Of a stretch of DNA of 64,000 nt, positions 25,629-39,100 are shown one piece after another. Both the position numbers and the translations under genes were made by a program. The notes below the pieces were generated by a model that made no database searches, had not been told where the DNA came from, and saw only the letters and a list, made by a program, of their open reading frames with translations. Where the stretch lies: NCBI GenBank assembly GCA_013398175.1, contig VZRZ01002687.1, forward strand, positions 542,596 to 606,595, written 5' to 3'. The stretch's first letter is position 1, and each line of letters opens with the position of its first letter. This DNA is from Climacteris rufus (Eukaryota; Chordata; Aves; Passeriformes; Climacteridae).

Positions 25629-28600
25629 TAGCTTGATTGGTTACACTTTTTGTATTCTGTATTCCAACAGCAGCTCTTGGCAGGGTTTCCCCCAGCTTCT
25701 CTCCTGACATGTTGACCAGCACCATGAAATGTACCTGCTGTGGAGTGAAGTCCACGTTTGAACAGCCACTACACAGAAAACAAAGCTGCAAAGGACAGAG
25801 CTGCCCCCCAGTCCTGGTCAGGAACTAGCAGGTGTTGATCATGAAAATCCTCTCTGTGAATCACATGAATTTCTCAGGCCTCCAAAAGCCAGATGCTGAA
25901 ATTCAGATTCATTCCCTCCTGTTGCCATAATTCAAAGCCCTGTGCAACCAAGAAATAACTGCCTCAGGACATAGGAGTTAGAGCACTTCAAGATGGAACC
26001 ATGTACAGAATCAAATATACTTGTATTGGGTACTTCCAAGGATTCTCTCAACTCACCTTGACCAGGACATCCTGAGAAGCATGGCCCTTCAAATGCCACC
26101 AAGAAGGTGGGTCACAGCAATACCCTTCCCTAGTCACATCAGTATGCTTCCCATGGTTTCTTTATGTGAAACCCTGTAGAGCAACATAACTGCTCTCCTG
26201 TTGCTTTCCTGTTCATCAATTATTAGCCAGCATCTTGTGTCCTGTGGAGGGCTCTTTGTATCCTGTAGGCAGGATGTTGGTCAGTGAAGTGAGAAAGCTT
26301 CCAGGCTGTCATAATCTGTCCTTGGCTGACATTCTCCTGGATGTCCTGATGCAAACCCAAGGAGGGCTATTTCAAGAACTTTTGTGGTCTTACTTGTTGT
26401 TGAATATGGAGATGACACTATGCATCACATCCATCTCTGGTGCCACTCCTGCCTCAGCCAAGTGATGGTCAGAGTGGATTCATCCCCAGCCTGTCCTCTG
26501 AGATGTGGGCACCACACACAGACAAGAGAGAAGCTGAAAACTCTGTGGGGCTCTAGTCACACATTATGTTAAGCAGTGGTGTACCATCCCCTCCAGGAAG
26601 CTCTCAGTACTTTTCCACACTCTGTTGATCTCCATACCACACTCACTGCAGCCAGATACAAGGGAGACTTCCCACAGCAAGCTCAAAGAGCCCAGTGAAG
26701 AATTTAAGACAGTTTTGCCCTGCAGCCCAGATAAAACAGGAGGGAGAAGAAGTGACTGGCGCAGGCACTGCTGGACAGCAGCAAATTCAGACAGACATGT
26801 GATGGGCCCCAGCCACAAAAGACTGGGAAGGAGAGCTGTGTTTCTAGCCCCAGGTGTGAGCTCCTTCCCCAGAAAACAGATATCACACTCCTCAGTGGTT
26901 TTTTGGCAGACTGTGCTCAGGCCTGCTGTCAAGAACAACGAGGTGCCTGGTCAGAAGCTGGCTCCAGGCCTTTTCCTGGCCAGGCATGCCAAGATGCTCC
27001 TCTCAGACAGCTCCTCACCCATGGCACAGCACAGCGATGGCCCTGCCTCCACACGTGCCACAAACATATGTCACCCCACGGAAAGATCTGTCTTCAGATC
27101 CCCCAGGCAACAGGTGGTTTTCAAACATGGGACTCAAAAAAATAGCTCCTCAACAGCCATCTTGGACAAGCAATGTCACTTCTGCTGGTTTAGGTAGCCT
27201 AAGGAACAAAGCAGTGCTCCCACATGAAAAGTTCAAGTGTGACATGCTTCTTCCAGTGCTCCAGCTCCCTCCAGCTCTGTTTCCATCCCTGGGCCTGAGG
27301 GGAAAATGGGTGCTTTGCGCTATGTTGAGCCAGCTCAACCTCTGCTGATGGATTCAGCACTTCAAGGAGATGGTTTGGCTCCTCATTTCGCTGTGTGGCA
27401 GCAGGAGCAGGACCCAGACACAGGCTGGGTGCCTTCAATCCCTGCTGAGATTCCAGCATCACATTCCTGAACAAAAGGCACAAGCTTTGGGAGAGCCCTC
27501 ACACCACAACAAACATGAAATCCCAGGAAAGGGCAACAAGTACTTCACACACCTCACTTGTGGAACAGTCACTGTGTGTGGTGACTCTGGCATTTTGGAG
27601 TTCAAACCTCAGCGACAAAGAGGAACGTGGGCTCCTACACAGCTGCCTACAGAGGCGCTTTGAAAATCTTGCCCAAAGCCTCAAAGTTTATTCTCAAGAG
27701 GACTGGATGAGTCAGAGCCATCCCTGCTGACACACAGCATCTTCACCAGTATAAAACCAGTATAGACTGGCAAACCACCATTTTGTCACTGAGCCTCCTG
27801 CTTTTGCTGCAGCGTAATTTGGAAAACCCAGGTGCCAACTTCATAAAGGCACTCATAAAAGTCTCATTTGGTGAACAAAGATGCTATTTTGAAAGAAACA
27901 GGAGACATCCTGAAGATGCTGCCTAAAGAACACCCTCAACAGGCTTTAAGAATAGGATCACCTATTGAAAGGGGTAGATGGTGCTTTGTGGTGCTCCTGG
28001 ACTGCACTCTTGGCCCTGCCCTGGTCCCAACCAGGACCACCACTACCCTCCAGGAGCCCACTCATGAAGTAGAATGGTGGGAGGGAGGTTTTGCCATTAA
28101 ACATCTAGTGAAGATTTACAAAGAATGCCTGAAATAAAGAGAAAATTCACACTCACCAACTAAAAAAGCACTAAAAAGCAATAAACTGTGATGTGGCAGT
28201 GGTAGGAATTAAGGGTGGCTGAAGAAGAAGAAAACATCTCAAAGGCAGGGAACAGTGCTAGGGGAAGGAGACATCCTCTACAAAGACAGTAGCAGGCAAA
28301 TTAGAGAAAGAACACAGAGGCGGATGTTAGAAAAATATAATGTTCCTGTGGGTGTATCACTTATCAGCCATTCTTGCACATAAAACACATTTTTTCAACA
28401 TTTCCAAAAGAAAAAGAATGACTGATCTGTAATTAACAGAAATAAAGGCCTGGCCCAGATCCTAGGATAGAATAACATTCTTGCAAAAGTGAATTTTGCT
28501 GAAATATTGGTATTAGACAGGGCAGGGCTGCTGCAGGAAGAGGGCAAATCCAGAATAATTGGAACAGTCTGCCCACTAAGAGACACCCAGCTGGGGACCC

Positions 28601-29766
28601 CATTTAATAAGCTATTTAAATCCTATTTAACAATCCATTTAACAACAATATGACCCCACTGAAGGGAAATCCTGGGGGGACAATTTTGCATATTTGATAC
28701 AGGCACCTTTTGCACATTCTGCTGCCAAAGTTTCCCTCCACCTCCTCCTTCTGAGGCTCACTGAGGAAAGAAATCCCATGGCACAGCTGCATGGTTGAGA
28801 GTTTAAATGAGAATTGCCTTGACAATCTCTCTTGTCCTCCTCTCTCACTGGCACAAACACATACTCCATAGGCAGAGGATGTCCAACTTTACAGTTCCTC
28901 TGTCTCTCTCAGCAGCCTGCAGCCTCACAGGCCCCTTTGTTTTGATGGTCATCAGCTTATGTCAAGCCATGAATGTATCTTTCCTACCACCAATCCTACT
29001 CAAATCCACCCTAAGCACTTACAGCTCTAGACAACACCACTGTTGAAGCAGCACCCTGTCCACAGCATGTCTTTAACCAGTGTTTCAACTTCACTTCTGC
29101 AACATGGTCTTTTAACTCCTCCTCCTGTCTCAGTCTCCTGTTTTCCTCCCCAACCTGTGCCACCTGATGGAAAGCCACAGATGAGGGCAAAGCTACCATC
29201 CCCTTGAGTGGTTTGATTCTTCAAAGCAGCCAGAACAATAAAGGGCAGCAATTTATCAGGATAATATCAGCTGTCAAGAAAAGCAAATGCAAATAATTTC
29301 TCCACTGACTGTCAAATTTTCATGACTGCCACACAATTGTCTTGTTGATTCCCACAGCTGGATGCTGTAGCTTTCTCCTTGGCATATGTAATTGAAAGGG
29401 ATGCTAGAACAACTTGAGTAAATTGAAATTGATTTCATCAACTGTGTATGTGTGTGTCAGTGACGTGTCTTTTTTTCCTCCCCTCCCATTGTCCACTAGC
29501 ATGTTCTCCAGCCCAGCAGCTGTTGACATTTTGTTTAAAGGCACATTTTCCCACTGGGAAATGATGCTTCCATTAAACTCAAGTGCTCCATGAGAAGATA
29601 CACAATTTGTCGACATTTTCACTAAAAATGGTAATTCAGACTTGACTGGTCTGGAATACTACAATTTGATAAGGTCAAAATGCATCATCTTAGCTTCATG
29701 ATTTAGATGTCTACATTATTATAGAGTCATATAACTCGACACAAGCTGATACAAGTGGAAAGCTAA
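25629..29766. other. Intronic sequence without genes
   Basis: No exon is supported. The plus-strand frame 26625-27197 (190 codons) and the shorter frame at 27868-28137 have no domain I recognise, and overlapping minus-strand frames of similar length exist. The block 26200-27500 is moderately GC-rich and could be an eroded, unrecognised transposon. Confidence 0.45.
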
Positions 29767-29820
29767 ATATTTCAGTCTCAGTGAAATATTTCACTGAAAT
29801 ATAATATAATATAATATAAT
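29767..29820. repeat. Nested palindrome followed by (ATAAT)4
   Basis: Positions 29778-29797 form a perfect 20-bp palindrome, TCAGTGAAATATTTCACTGA. Outer arms ATATTTCAGT (29767-29776) and ACTGAAATAT (29793-29802) overlap it as a second inverted repeat. Four ATAAT units follow directly at 29801-29820. The palindrome probably seeded or flanks a small repeat expansion. Confidence 0.93.
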
Positions 29821-32800
29821 ACTAATATATGAGAGAGAAGAAACCTTTTCTAAAAGGAAATTGCACATGGGAAATTTCACAGCTTTCTATACCTGTCCTA
29901 ACTGGAATCTCATTTGTTTCAATACTGCCCATGGAGTAAGATTTCCACATTCCAGCCAGATGACAGCAGCCTGGAATCCCAAGTGTGGGATTACTAGACA
30001 TGCATGTTTGCAGAATGGATTGATGAAGAAACTTCTTTCCTGTTAGCCTCACAAACAAACATAAATCTTCATTGCTTCAAGGCAGAAGAATAGACAGACT
30101 CTTAACAGTGGCTCTGGGCTTTGTTGTAGCCAACTTTCCTGGTGCCTGCTCTCATCCTTCTTTTGCCTCTTAATCCATCTCCTCCTCCATCCCTCCCTTT
30201 CCTGTCCTAGAAGCCAGTCTGTACTTGACTGTTGTGCTCTTTTTCAGGTCAGACGTGTGCTGGGGTCCTGTGACAGGGTTTGTGGTTGTGCTGTGCTTGC
30301 CTTACCCCACACAAGGAGAAGGGTGGGCAGCTTTGCACAGCCACACGCTTGGCTGGCTGTGTCTCAGGCTCAGGAGTGCCAGGCACTCACCTGTTTACCT
30401 TTCTACATCCCCTTTGCAAATTCTCTACATCTTCAGAGGACAATCTCTGACCCTCCAGAACATATTTACAGTTTCTCTAACAGCTTTGCAAAACTTAAAA
30501 GAATTTTCATTTAAAATGGAGTTATAGGCAGCTACCTCCTGCTCCATCAACCTTTAGTGCCTCTGTTTTCTTCACTGAGTTTTGTGAGTGCATGCACTGG
30601 TCTGGACTAAGCACCTCTGTAGCAATGGGGTTCTCAAATGGCAGTGTTAAGGATCTAACTACCTGGGGGGTCCTCCCAGAATCTGTCAGGTATGAAAATT
30701 TTCCTTACAACTGAAGTTTCACAGGTAATAGCTGTATTTAAAACAACAAGCAAACAAAACACCAATTGCTTTGGTGCATCTGTGCAAACAATTGAAGTAT
30801 AACCTAGATCAAAAATTTTTAATTACAGTATTAAAAAAGGCATTATCAACTAAATACAGCAACTGGAGAAATTACTCATGAATATGCAAATTACCTGACA
30901 AAACCTTTCTGTAAATGCTTCAGTAATTTTCAGAGATAAACCTTGAACCAGCTGCCTCTTTTATTTGCAGTTTTATTTGTTGATAAATATCCAATGCCCT
31001 CTACCTTATTTTGAGGAAATATTTTTAATGCAGTCATCATTTAAAAGCACTTCTTGTAGATGAAATGCACTAAATGTACCTGAGGGTCTCTTCCTACATT
31101 AAAGGGCATTTTAAAGCCTCAAGTACAAGAATTTTTATTACCTTTTAACATTCAACATAGCAAATGAACAAAAGTCACTGTGGACCTCAACATCTGGCAG
31201 TGCATAATGTAGCAGAAGTCCAAAAACCAACCATCAAATGTTATGGCCATCTAGGACAAGACTTGCACCAAGTAAAGACCTCAGGGAATTTTAAGAAGCT
31301 GCACTGCTATTGCTCCACAGACTACAGTGAGAATTTCACTCTTTTGCTCAGCTGGAAGAGTGGGAGAAGTGGCAGACAGGGAATATCCACTGTTGAAGGT
31401 TTGTGTGAGCACTTTGCTAAGGCACTTCAGATTGCCCTGAAGGAGAGCATCAGGCTGCCCTCAGCAAGGAGGCCTGCTCTGAAGATGTGTGTACTGAAAT
31501 CAAAGGGAACCTTTCATTGGCTTTGGAAGGAGACTGGTTCCTACCTGACCTGCTCTCCCGGAGAATCCCAGCACTGTGGCCAGGTGCCACCTGTCCTATC
31601 CTGCTACCTAAGAGGATGCAGTCAGCCTCACCAAGATCAGATGTGTGAGATGCCATCTCCACTTCTCACCCATGACTGCAATTATCTTCACTACCAACAC
31701 AAGATTCGTTAGAGAAGGAATTACAAAGTGTTCCCAGCTCATATGTGCTCCAAGGATGGCTCTGCAATCACTTGCCTTGCCTGAAGAAGGCCTTGAGCAG
31801 AGCCCCACCTGCCCACAGCATGAAACCCAGTGCTGCTGAAGGAGAACCACTCCTGAGCTCTCAGCCTGAGCCACTTTCTGTTTAGCTGTGGCAGACTTGG
31901 TGGGAAAGTGAGAACAGCCAGAGGCTGACACATGGCAGCAGCCATAGAGGACAAGTGTGGACGGATCCCCATTCCCAACACACGTTTTTCAGGGCTGTGT
32001 GTTCCCACAGCACTGGCCGAGCTCCCTCTCCTCTTGTGCTGCCTGCCCCTGTGAAAATTAGCCCTTAGGGTGGGGAAGATTTAACCCATCTGCTATGAAG
32101 GCACAAGCAGATTGCTTAGCTCGCACCCACCACCAAAATACATTGGGTTTTATTCTGATCACTCTAAGCAGAGAAACTTCAACACATCATTTAGATCTCA
32201 CTTGGGGAAAAGGGCCCTTACGCGAGTTAGTCTGCCTTAGCACAGAGACCTCCCTAGCATGGTCCCAGGGCCTCCTTGGAAGCCACTCAAGGCTCTTTTG
32301 TTTCCACACTTCCCCCCCTGCACCCGAACAGCCGTCACACACATAATTATCCCAGCCTGAGACCCAACATGTGCATTCACATCCAAGGGTCCTGAGGGCA
32401 GCCAAGGCCAGGCTGAAGGGCGTGTGAATCATTTAGGTGGGATGAGTGTGACACTGAACTGTGGACCTTTAGTGTCTCTAGGCTCTCCTACAGCCCAAGC
32501 CTTAATTTGAGAGGTGATGTCACACAATTAATTACTTTGTTACATTTAAAATCTTGTTTTATCAGCAAAGAGGCAGCACACCATATATAAAAATATATGT
32601 CTATATATTCATATGTATACAAAAGACCAAGTATTTATTGCTGGAATAATTGAAGTCTTAAGACCCTAATCTGTATTAGTCAAGATTTACTTTCTCAGTT
32701 TTTTTAATTACAGAAAAATAATGAATATTAGCATAGTCAGAACTGATATACATGCTCACTTAGCTTCTACTGTGTTTCCTGGTGCTATCCTCTTCCTTTC

Positions 32801-35762
32801 TCTCTGGGTCCCAAGGCCAAAGGTTTCATTCTGGCATTTGGGGGTGTTTCAGTGAATCCCCATCACCCAGAGCCCTCTCCCAGCAGGAATACACTGCTCA
32901 TGTTGATGTTTTTTTCCTCCTCACACTCGGATCCCCTTGGGGTCATTTATACAGGTTTGCTGACACGCTTTTACACCTTTGCTCTTTCTTCACTGGCTGT
33001 AGATCCACGTTATATCTGCATTTGCTATTTATTATGGCTTTCATGTGTGCTAGACACCATTTCTTTGTTTCCCATAAAATCAGTTCTGCATGTCCCCAGG
33101 TTTGCCTTTCTTTAACTTACCACAGGGGACTTGTTTTCATGAGGTTAGCCTGCTGTGGAGCTGAGGTGCATAGGAAAGGATCCCAGGTAAATTATCCTGA
33201 AATCTGGAAACCTCTGTCTTCCTTAGGTGTATTTCTATAGGCAACTCTTGAGCACATCAGAAACTTCAAACGTTTGCTCAAGCTGCTCTTTTACAGCTTG
33301 ACCACAGCCTCGCTCTTTACAAGAGGAAGTGAAGCTTTAGAAGGTGGCAATTAGCTCTGTAGCCCCCAGACACACGTGGATTTGTTAATTCTGTGGAAGC
33401 AATCCAGGATCTGGAAGTGCCTGTAGCCTACACTGGGGGGATGCAATTCCATCCCCTGTTTGGGGCCTAGGTAAAACAAGGACGGTAAGGAATGCTTTGG
33501 GATTTGAATGTCACACCTTGCCCTGCCATGGATTCCAGCCATTGGATGATGGTACATTAAAAGAAAATAATAAAAAACAGGAAAAAGATGATATTTACAA
33601 TGCATCTGTTCCTGCTCTGTGTAAACAAAGCATGTCCATATACACATAAAGCACAGACATATGGGTGCCTGAACAGATCCTGTCCCTCTACCGTTATTTT
33701 TTTATTGCCTCAGGCTTCAAACTATTCGATCATAAACAGTTTATTCCTGTTTTGTCACAGCAGCAGGACAGCAAGACTCCAGCTTTGTTTAGGTCTTGGA
33801 GTGACAGCTATGATGAACACACTACATAAAATAAAAACTTCCATAATTTACTAACACAGCAGTTGTGTAAACACACGTATGAGATCAGGGGGAGACCTGG
33901 GCAGAGCCTGTGATACTCCTGTCACTGGAAACCAGGAATATCCTGACCATGGCTTGTTTCTCCAGAAAAGAACACGTGTGTGGTTGTCATGCTGCCCCAT
34001 TAAGTTATTTGTTCGTGTTCCATCTCTGCAGCAGGATGTGCATTTCCCACCTCACAGAGTTGGAAAAAAACCCCAGTAACTTCTTTTCCTGCTCTGACTG
34101 CCAGGTGACTGTCAAATCAAGAGATTAACTTACATTTTCCTCAAAATCCAGCCAATCACATCTGGCTTTGCACACAGTTATCTGTAATTACTTTTCTTTT
34201 CCTATGCCAACATCATTTTGCCTGGCCTTAAGAGTCAGTTGTATTTTTTTAACGTAGAAAGCAAATGGTTTTTAACATTAAGTTCATCCTGCTTTTTAAA
34301 ATAATTTTTAGCACTGAAGAGAGAAAACTTCCTTCATATCAGAACAATACCATAACAAAAAGGACTACAGTGCTGAGGCAACAATCCTGTGCAACAAATA
34401 AAGTATAGGAGTTGAATTTTTCCATTCAATTTTAATATTTAGCATCTTAAGGTAGCACTTGGTATACACATTTCAAGAGGTGTTTTAAACTGAACAGGAC
34501 TTAAAGATCCGGCTGTAAGTGGCACCGGCATGAAGCAGAATATCCTGAGCATCCCCTGTCTCCCAGGGAAGAGGAATTACTTTTTAGCCCTCTTTCCAGT
34601 AAAGCCATCCCAGCCTGGCCCACACATGTGACCTTCCATCAGTGCAGTGAGTATGTGACAGCTGAAGTGCAGAGATATTGATGGGTAATTTCGTGAGTGC
34701 TTCTGCCAACAGATGCCTCTGTGATGTACTTGAGGGAGTGCTGAGCAATGCTGACCGTGGGTGACACCCCCTCCATCTGCTCGGATGAAAAAGCACTCAG
34801 GACCTGTCAGGATGTGTGTTCACTGACAGAGAGTGAAATGTCCTTTTCAGTTTGCTGGGAAGAAAAACAATAAAAGGCAAAAACCACACCTGAATCTGGG
34901 TGAGGTTCAGAGAATGGCTGTAAGACTGTGCAGTTAAAAGTCATCATTAGCACACAAGTTCTTGGCATCCACAAGCTCTGAATCCCTCTGGTTGGAGACA
35001 GTGTTGTCACTTACTCATGACTCACTTCCTAATAGGGAAAAATAAATATCACCGGAATCCCCAAATACCTATTTTCAGCCTTCTGATTAAACTGAGCACG
35101 TGAAAGAAGAAATGTCTCCTGAAACATAACAACAAAGGAATGTAATGCTCAAATATCTAATACAGATCAGTTCTTCAGAAAAAAAGGAAAGCTGAACATT
35201 AAACAGGCCCAGTTGGCCCTGCCCCAAGCAGTGGGGATTTGCTATGCTCCAGAACAGCATGAAGATCTATTTCTGCAATCAGAGGATTATTATTTTTACA
35301 GCTTTCCTAAAAAATCCTGAAAGACTCCTGGATGGAAAGGAGACTGTAAATGCTACTGACTTTACTGTGCTTGTGGGGATGGAGGGGGAACGCATCAACA
35401 GAGAGAGAAACTGGATGTCTGAACACACCAGTCTATAGAAGGTGTGTTCACCCCAGTGACTGCACCATGGTTTGAGCCAGCTAATGCTGATGTGGGAAAT
35501 GGCAGGTCTGTCCCTAGACACACACCCCAGATTTGGGGGGACACAGGAGGAGAAGTGTTGGGAGGAGGTAGGATAAGTTTCTTTATAGGCTTGGCAGATG
35601 GAGATTATTCAAGCAAAATTTGGATTCTGATTCTGACCACTGGCTTTCAGAACTGACCTAAATGAAGACACCCAAGCCTTTAAATTCACCTATTGCTGGA
35701 TGCAACATTGCCCTCAGGTCTTTTAAGAAAGGTACTACCACAAAGCAGGGAAATGGAAAACG
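29821..35762. other. Intronic sequence without genes
   Basis: No gene is recognised. The plus-strand frame 31164-31712 (182 codons) has no domain, splice context or coding-like composition that I can identify. The interval 32760-33120 is pyrimidine-rich on the plus strand and gives another chance frame (32782-33240). AT-rich sequence of the ATATAT type is at 32583-32620. Confidence 0.5.
32583..32620. repeat. AT-rich low-complexity tract
   Basis: This is an irregular TATA/ATATAT tract (ATATATAAAAATATATG, then CTATATATTC) within AT-rich intronic sequence. Confidence 0.75.
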
Positions 35763-35809
35763 NNNNNNNNNNNNNNNNNNNNNNNNNNNNNNNNNNNNNN
35801 NNNNNNNNN
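35763..35809. other. Assembly gap (47 N)
   Basis: A run of 47 Ns is followed directly by an A11 tract (35810-35820). The A run suggests that sequencing or assembly stopped at a homopolymer or other simple repeat, so true gap length and content are unknown. Frames reading across it are meaningless. Confidence 1.
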
Positions 35810-36058
35810 AAAAAAAAAAAGGCAATACTAAAAAGTCTGCAGATGTTCTAAATTACTCATTACCGACACCCACAACCCTCCCCACTCAATCTGTGGGCAC
35901 CATAATTTTCATCCTACTCCTCCCCTCGGGTTATGTAACGTTTGGTGTGTTTACTTTCGCTGAAGTCTGGTAGCAATAGAATTAACCCTGGCCCAGGCGA
36001 CCTTTACGTAACATGGGGCTGGTGGTGGCCAAGCCACTGACACCCAGCAGCTAAACCA

Positions 36059-36120
36059 CAGCAGAGCCCAGCAGAGCCCAGCAGAGCCACAGCAGAACCA
36101 CAGCAGAGCCCAGCAGAGCC
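36059..36120. repeat. Minisatellite, about 6 copies of a 10-11 bp unit
   Basis: Six tandem units of CAGCAGAGCC occur, with two variants carrying an extra A (ACAGCAGAACC and ACAGCAGAGCC). It lies about 240 bp right of the assembly gap in a locally GC-rich stretch with a few CpGs. It is stop-free in some frames, which explains the chance frames around 35951-36360. Confidence 0.95.
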
Positions 36121-39100
36121 ACGCTGTGCCCGTCCCTCGAGCCACCGCTGCACAGAGGCGGTGCCACCAAACAACGCCGCGCTCTCCTCCACCCTCACAT
36201 TCTCATTTTCCAGTGCTAACGCACAGGAAAGCACAAACAAGCATTCAAAACTGTCAGTGCAGCCTCGCTGCAGAACCTTGAGTGTTTTACTCCCACTCAT
36301 TTTTTTTTTTAAATAATGCTGAAGTGTCCCTACCAGCACCGCTTGGAAGGGCGAGTTCATGAAGCGCTACCAAACCCTCACCCAGTGCAGCAACAGAAAC
36401 CAGGACAGTGGCTCAAAAAACAGGAGTTGGGAATTCTGTTTCCATTCTGGAGAAAGAATATGAGCCTGGATTTCCAGGCAGCTTTGTGCAAGGGAGCTCT
36501 GGCTACTGAGACCTGGGCAGAGACACAGGGACATGAAAAGCAGCGGTGTGCACTCAGTTCTTAAAATGTACAAACACATAAAGCACTTCTGTAGGCACAG
36601 CCCGAATCCCACTGGCAATGCTGGCCACAGAATAAACATGACAACTAGGACGTGACATTGCACACAAGCAAATATTTCTACTGTCATAAAGCAGTATCAG
36701 AGAGCAGCGTGCCCAGCTCAATCAGCACATACCACAAAGTACATACACACACCATGCACTCGCTGGGTATGGCACAGCTTGCACCTCAAACTGGGGCCAT
36801 TCAGCTGAAATGAGGGTTTTGAAGGGCTGCAGGTAATGAGAGAGGGGTTTAAGGAGATAGATGCTAATTTGGGTCCCTGAATAGCTGTAAGTGTCAAGAA
36901 ACCCCTTTGGATGCCAGCAGGGATCAGCTGGAGAACACAGGGATGGGAACACAGCCTCCTGTGAAGGATCAGGAGGGGTCCCCGGTTAAAGCACCCCTGG
37001 ACCATTAATGGAGAGGTGCTGGGGGCTGGGAAGGTGAGCTGGCAGGAAGGGGACTCCTGCAAGCAAGGTGAGTCAACAGCTCAGGGCTTTAAAATGCCAA
37101 GCCCTCCATTACAGGAGTGGCAAGGAGGGAGGATTTATTGCAGCTGGCATTTCTAGAGGAAAATAATTTACCTTAGCCTTTTAATGTATGATAAATGCAT
37201 ACAGATTTTGCTGGGAAAAAAACACCCCAAAATGACGTGAAATATCACGGTATTATCTTTAGGAAAAGATTAGTTGAGTAAGCCTTTGCTGTTTTGCTCA
37301 GGCTGTAAGGTCTGGATGATGCATTAGGAAGCACACTTTTACAGTCATTTTCTCCTCAGGCATGACATATAAATGTATGTCTAGAATGTATGCCTATGGA
37401 TGTCTACCATGCTCACATTATCAACACAATGTACCAAATTCTGGGGTTAGCTTATTTTTCCTTTTTTTTCTTTTTTTTCAGTGGTGATAATGTCAAGAAG
37501 TTGAAGCACTTGGATTCAGCATTACAAGAAGCATTAACCACACTCTCTTTGAGCCGGCTTCCTCCTGACAGTCCTCTGAAGTTAATACAAATATGAACCT
37601 CACAAACACTGAAATAGAGAATATGGAGAGGATCCTAAGCCCCAGACTGAGTTATGGAACCCCTCCAGGCTTAGGAATGTTTTGTATTCCTTCCAGTTAC
37701 CCAGACCAGGTCTTCAGCTGCTGCAAATAAGCAGCAGTGGGGCTGCTGTGCCTGAGCTCCCGTTCCCCATCCTGGCCAAGGGAAAGGCACCGAGCTGGGC
37801 CCCGCTGCCGGCCAGCTCCAACCCACAGGCCCCCAGCTGCAGCCCCCCAGTGTCCCCTGACCACAGAGCATCCACAAGACTCTCTGCTGAGCAGGGAGAA
37901 GGGAACCATGGGCAGTGCTGCGGACCCAGCAGCAGAAAGGAGAATCAACTCCCCGTTTCTTTGCCTGTGCCAGCCTCATCCCTGAGGTGGGCAAGCTCCC
38001 ACCACCTCTCCATCAGTCACATCCAGTTGCTGAGCACCTCACAGGATTTAAATATCAACTTCCCAGGGAGGTCCCCTTAATCTTTGTTTATAAGGGGAGT
38101 AAACAGAAAGGTTAAGAGAAGTGCCTGCGATCTGAGTTTTCGGGAAGGCAGCAGTGAGTTGCTGAGACGAGAGCTGAAAATGCTCATGTTCTTCCCAAAA
38201 ATAAACAGTCAGGAAAATCAGGCTGTCATCTGTCAAGTAACAAACCAGTGTCAAAACAAAAAAGTTCAGCCCAAGGTCCTCAAGCCCTTCTCCAGAGATC
38301 TGGTAGCGCTCAAAGCTTTCCCTAAACGTTGCATAGAATCCAAGGATTTCTCTGTAACATCCAGAGTTAGGTATGTGGTGGACCTTGTGTATCAAAGGTT
38401 CAATAGCACACAAGTCTCCAAATAGAAGGCATTAAATAGACACAGGGAAAGCATTAGATGAACAATTAAGATGTTTAACTTCAGATGTCAGACCAATTTA
38501 AAATTAAAACCATACCACCAGTACATTTTCCAAGTATGGCATATTAAAGTATACATCTATGCAGCATCAAAAAAGGCTTGAAGCCTATAAACATCAAGGC
38601 TACAACTGTGTTAATTCTTCCTCTCACTACAGAGATGAAAACAAAGACAAAAATCAAAGGGGAAAATACTGGCTTCCTCTATATTAGAAGTCTATGAAAA
38701 TAATCCACAAATATGAAAGGATTTGGGGGAAAAAAAAAATCTGTAGAGAAACCTGACTTGCATTTGCAAAGTCCTAAGAAACAGTTCAAACAACAGATAT
38801 TAAAAAAGCAAACTCTTTCAAAAGAGAGTTAGGCTTCTGACTCTAAAGGAGTTTTAATCCTAAGCATGCTTGGTTTCATTTCATTTAGAGCTTGTGCCAA
38901 GCCACAAAATTTGGGTCTGACCATTTCCTGAAGTTTAGAGCATTTTGAATCCAAAGATTTCGGTTTGGACTCAACACTAATGCCATTATTGTATGGGTCA
39001 AATATCTTATTATAATGATAGTAAACAGAAGGGAAAGCTCTCAGACCAGCCAGGGCTCCCTCTGCCAGCTAATCACCGAAAATGTTCACAACACTGGAAT

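Noticed and set aside
26625..27197. 190-codon plus-strand frame
   Set aside because: No domain recognised, opposed by 124- and 60-codon minus-strand frames over the same bases, and no exon signals. An eroded transposon is possible but not demonstrable by eye.
31164..31712. 182-codon plus-strand frame
   Set aside because: No recognisable family, no poly(A) retrocopy hallmarks and no splice signals; best taken as chance.
32782..33240. 152-codon hydrophobic plus-strand frame
   Set aside because: Hydrophobicity follows from the pyrimidine-rich strand; there is no coherent transmembrane protein family match.
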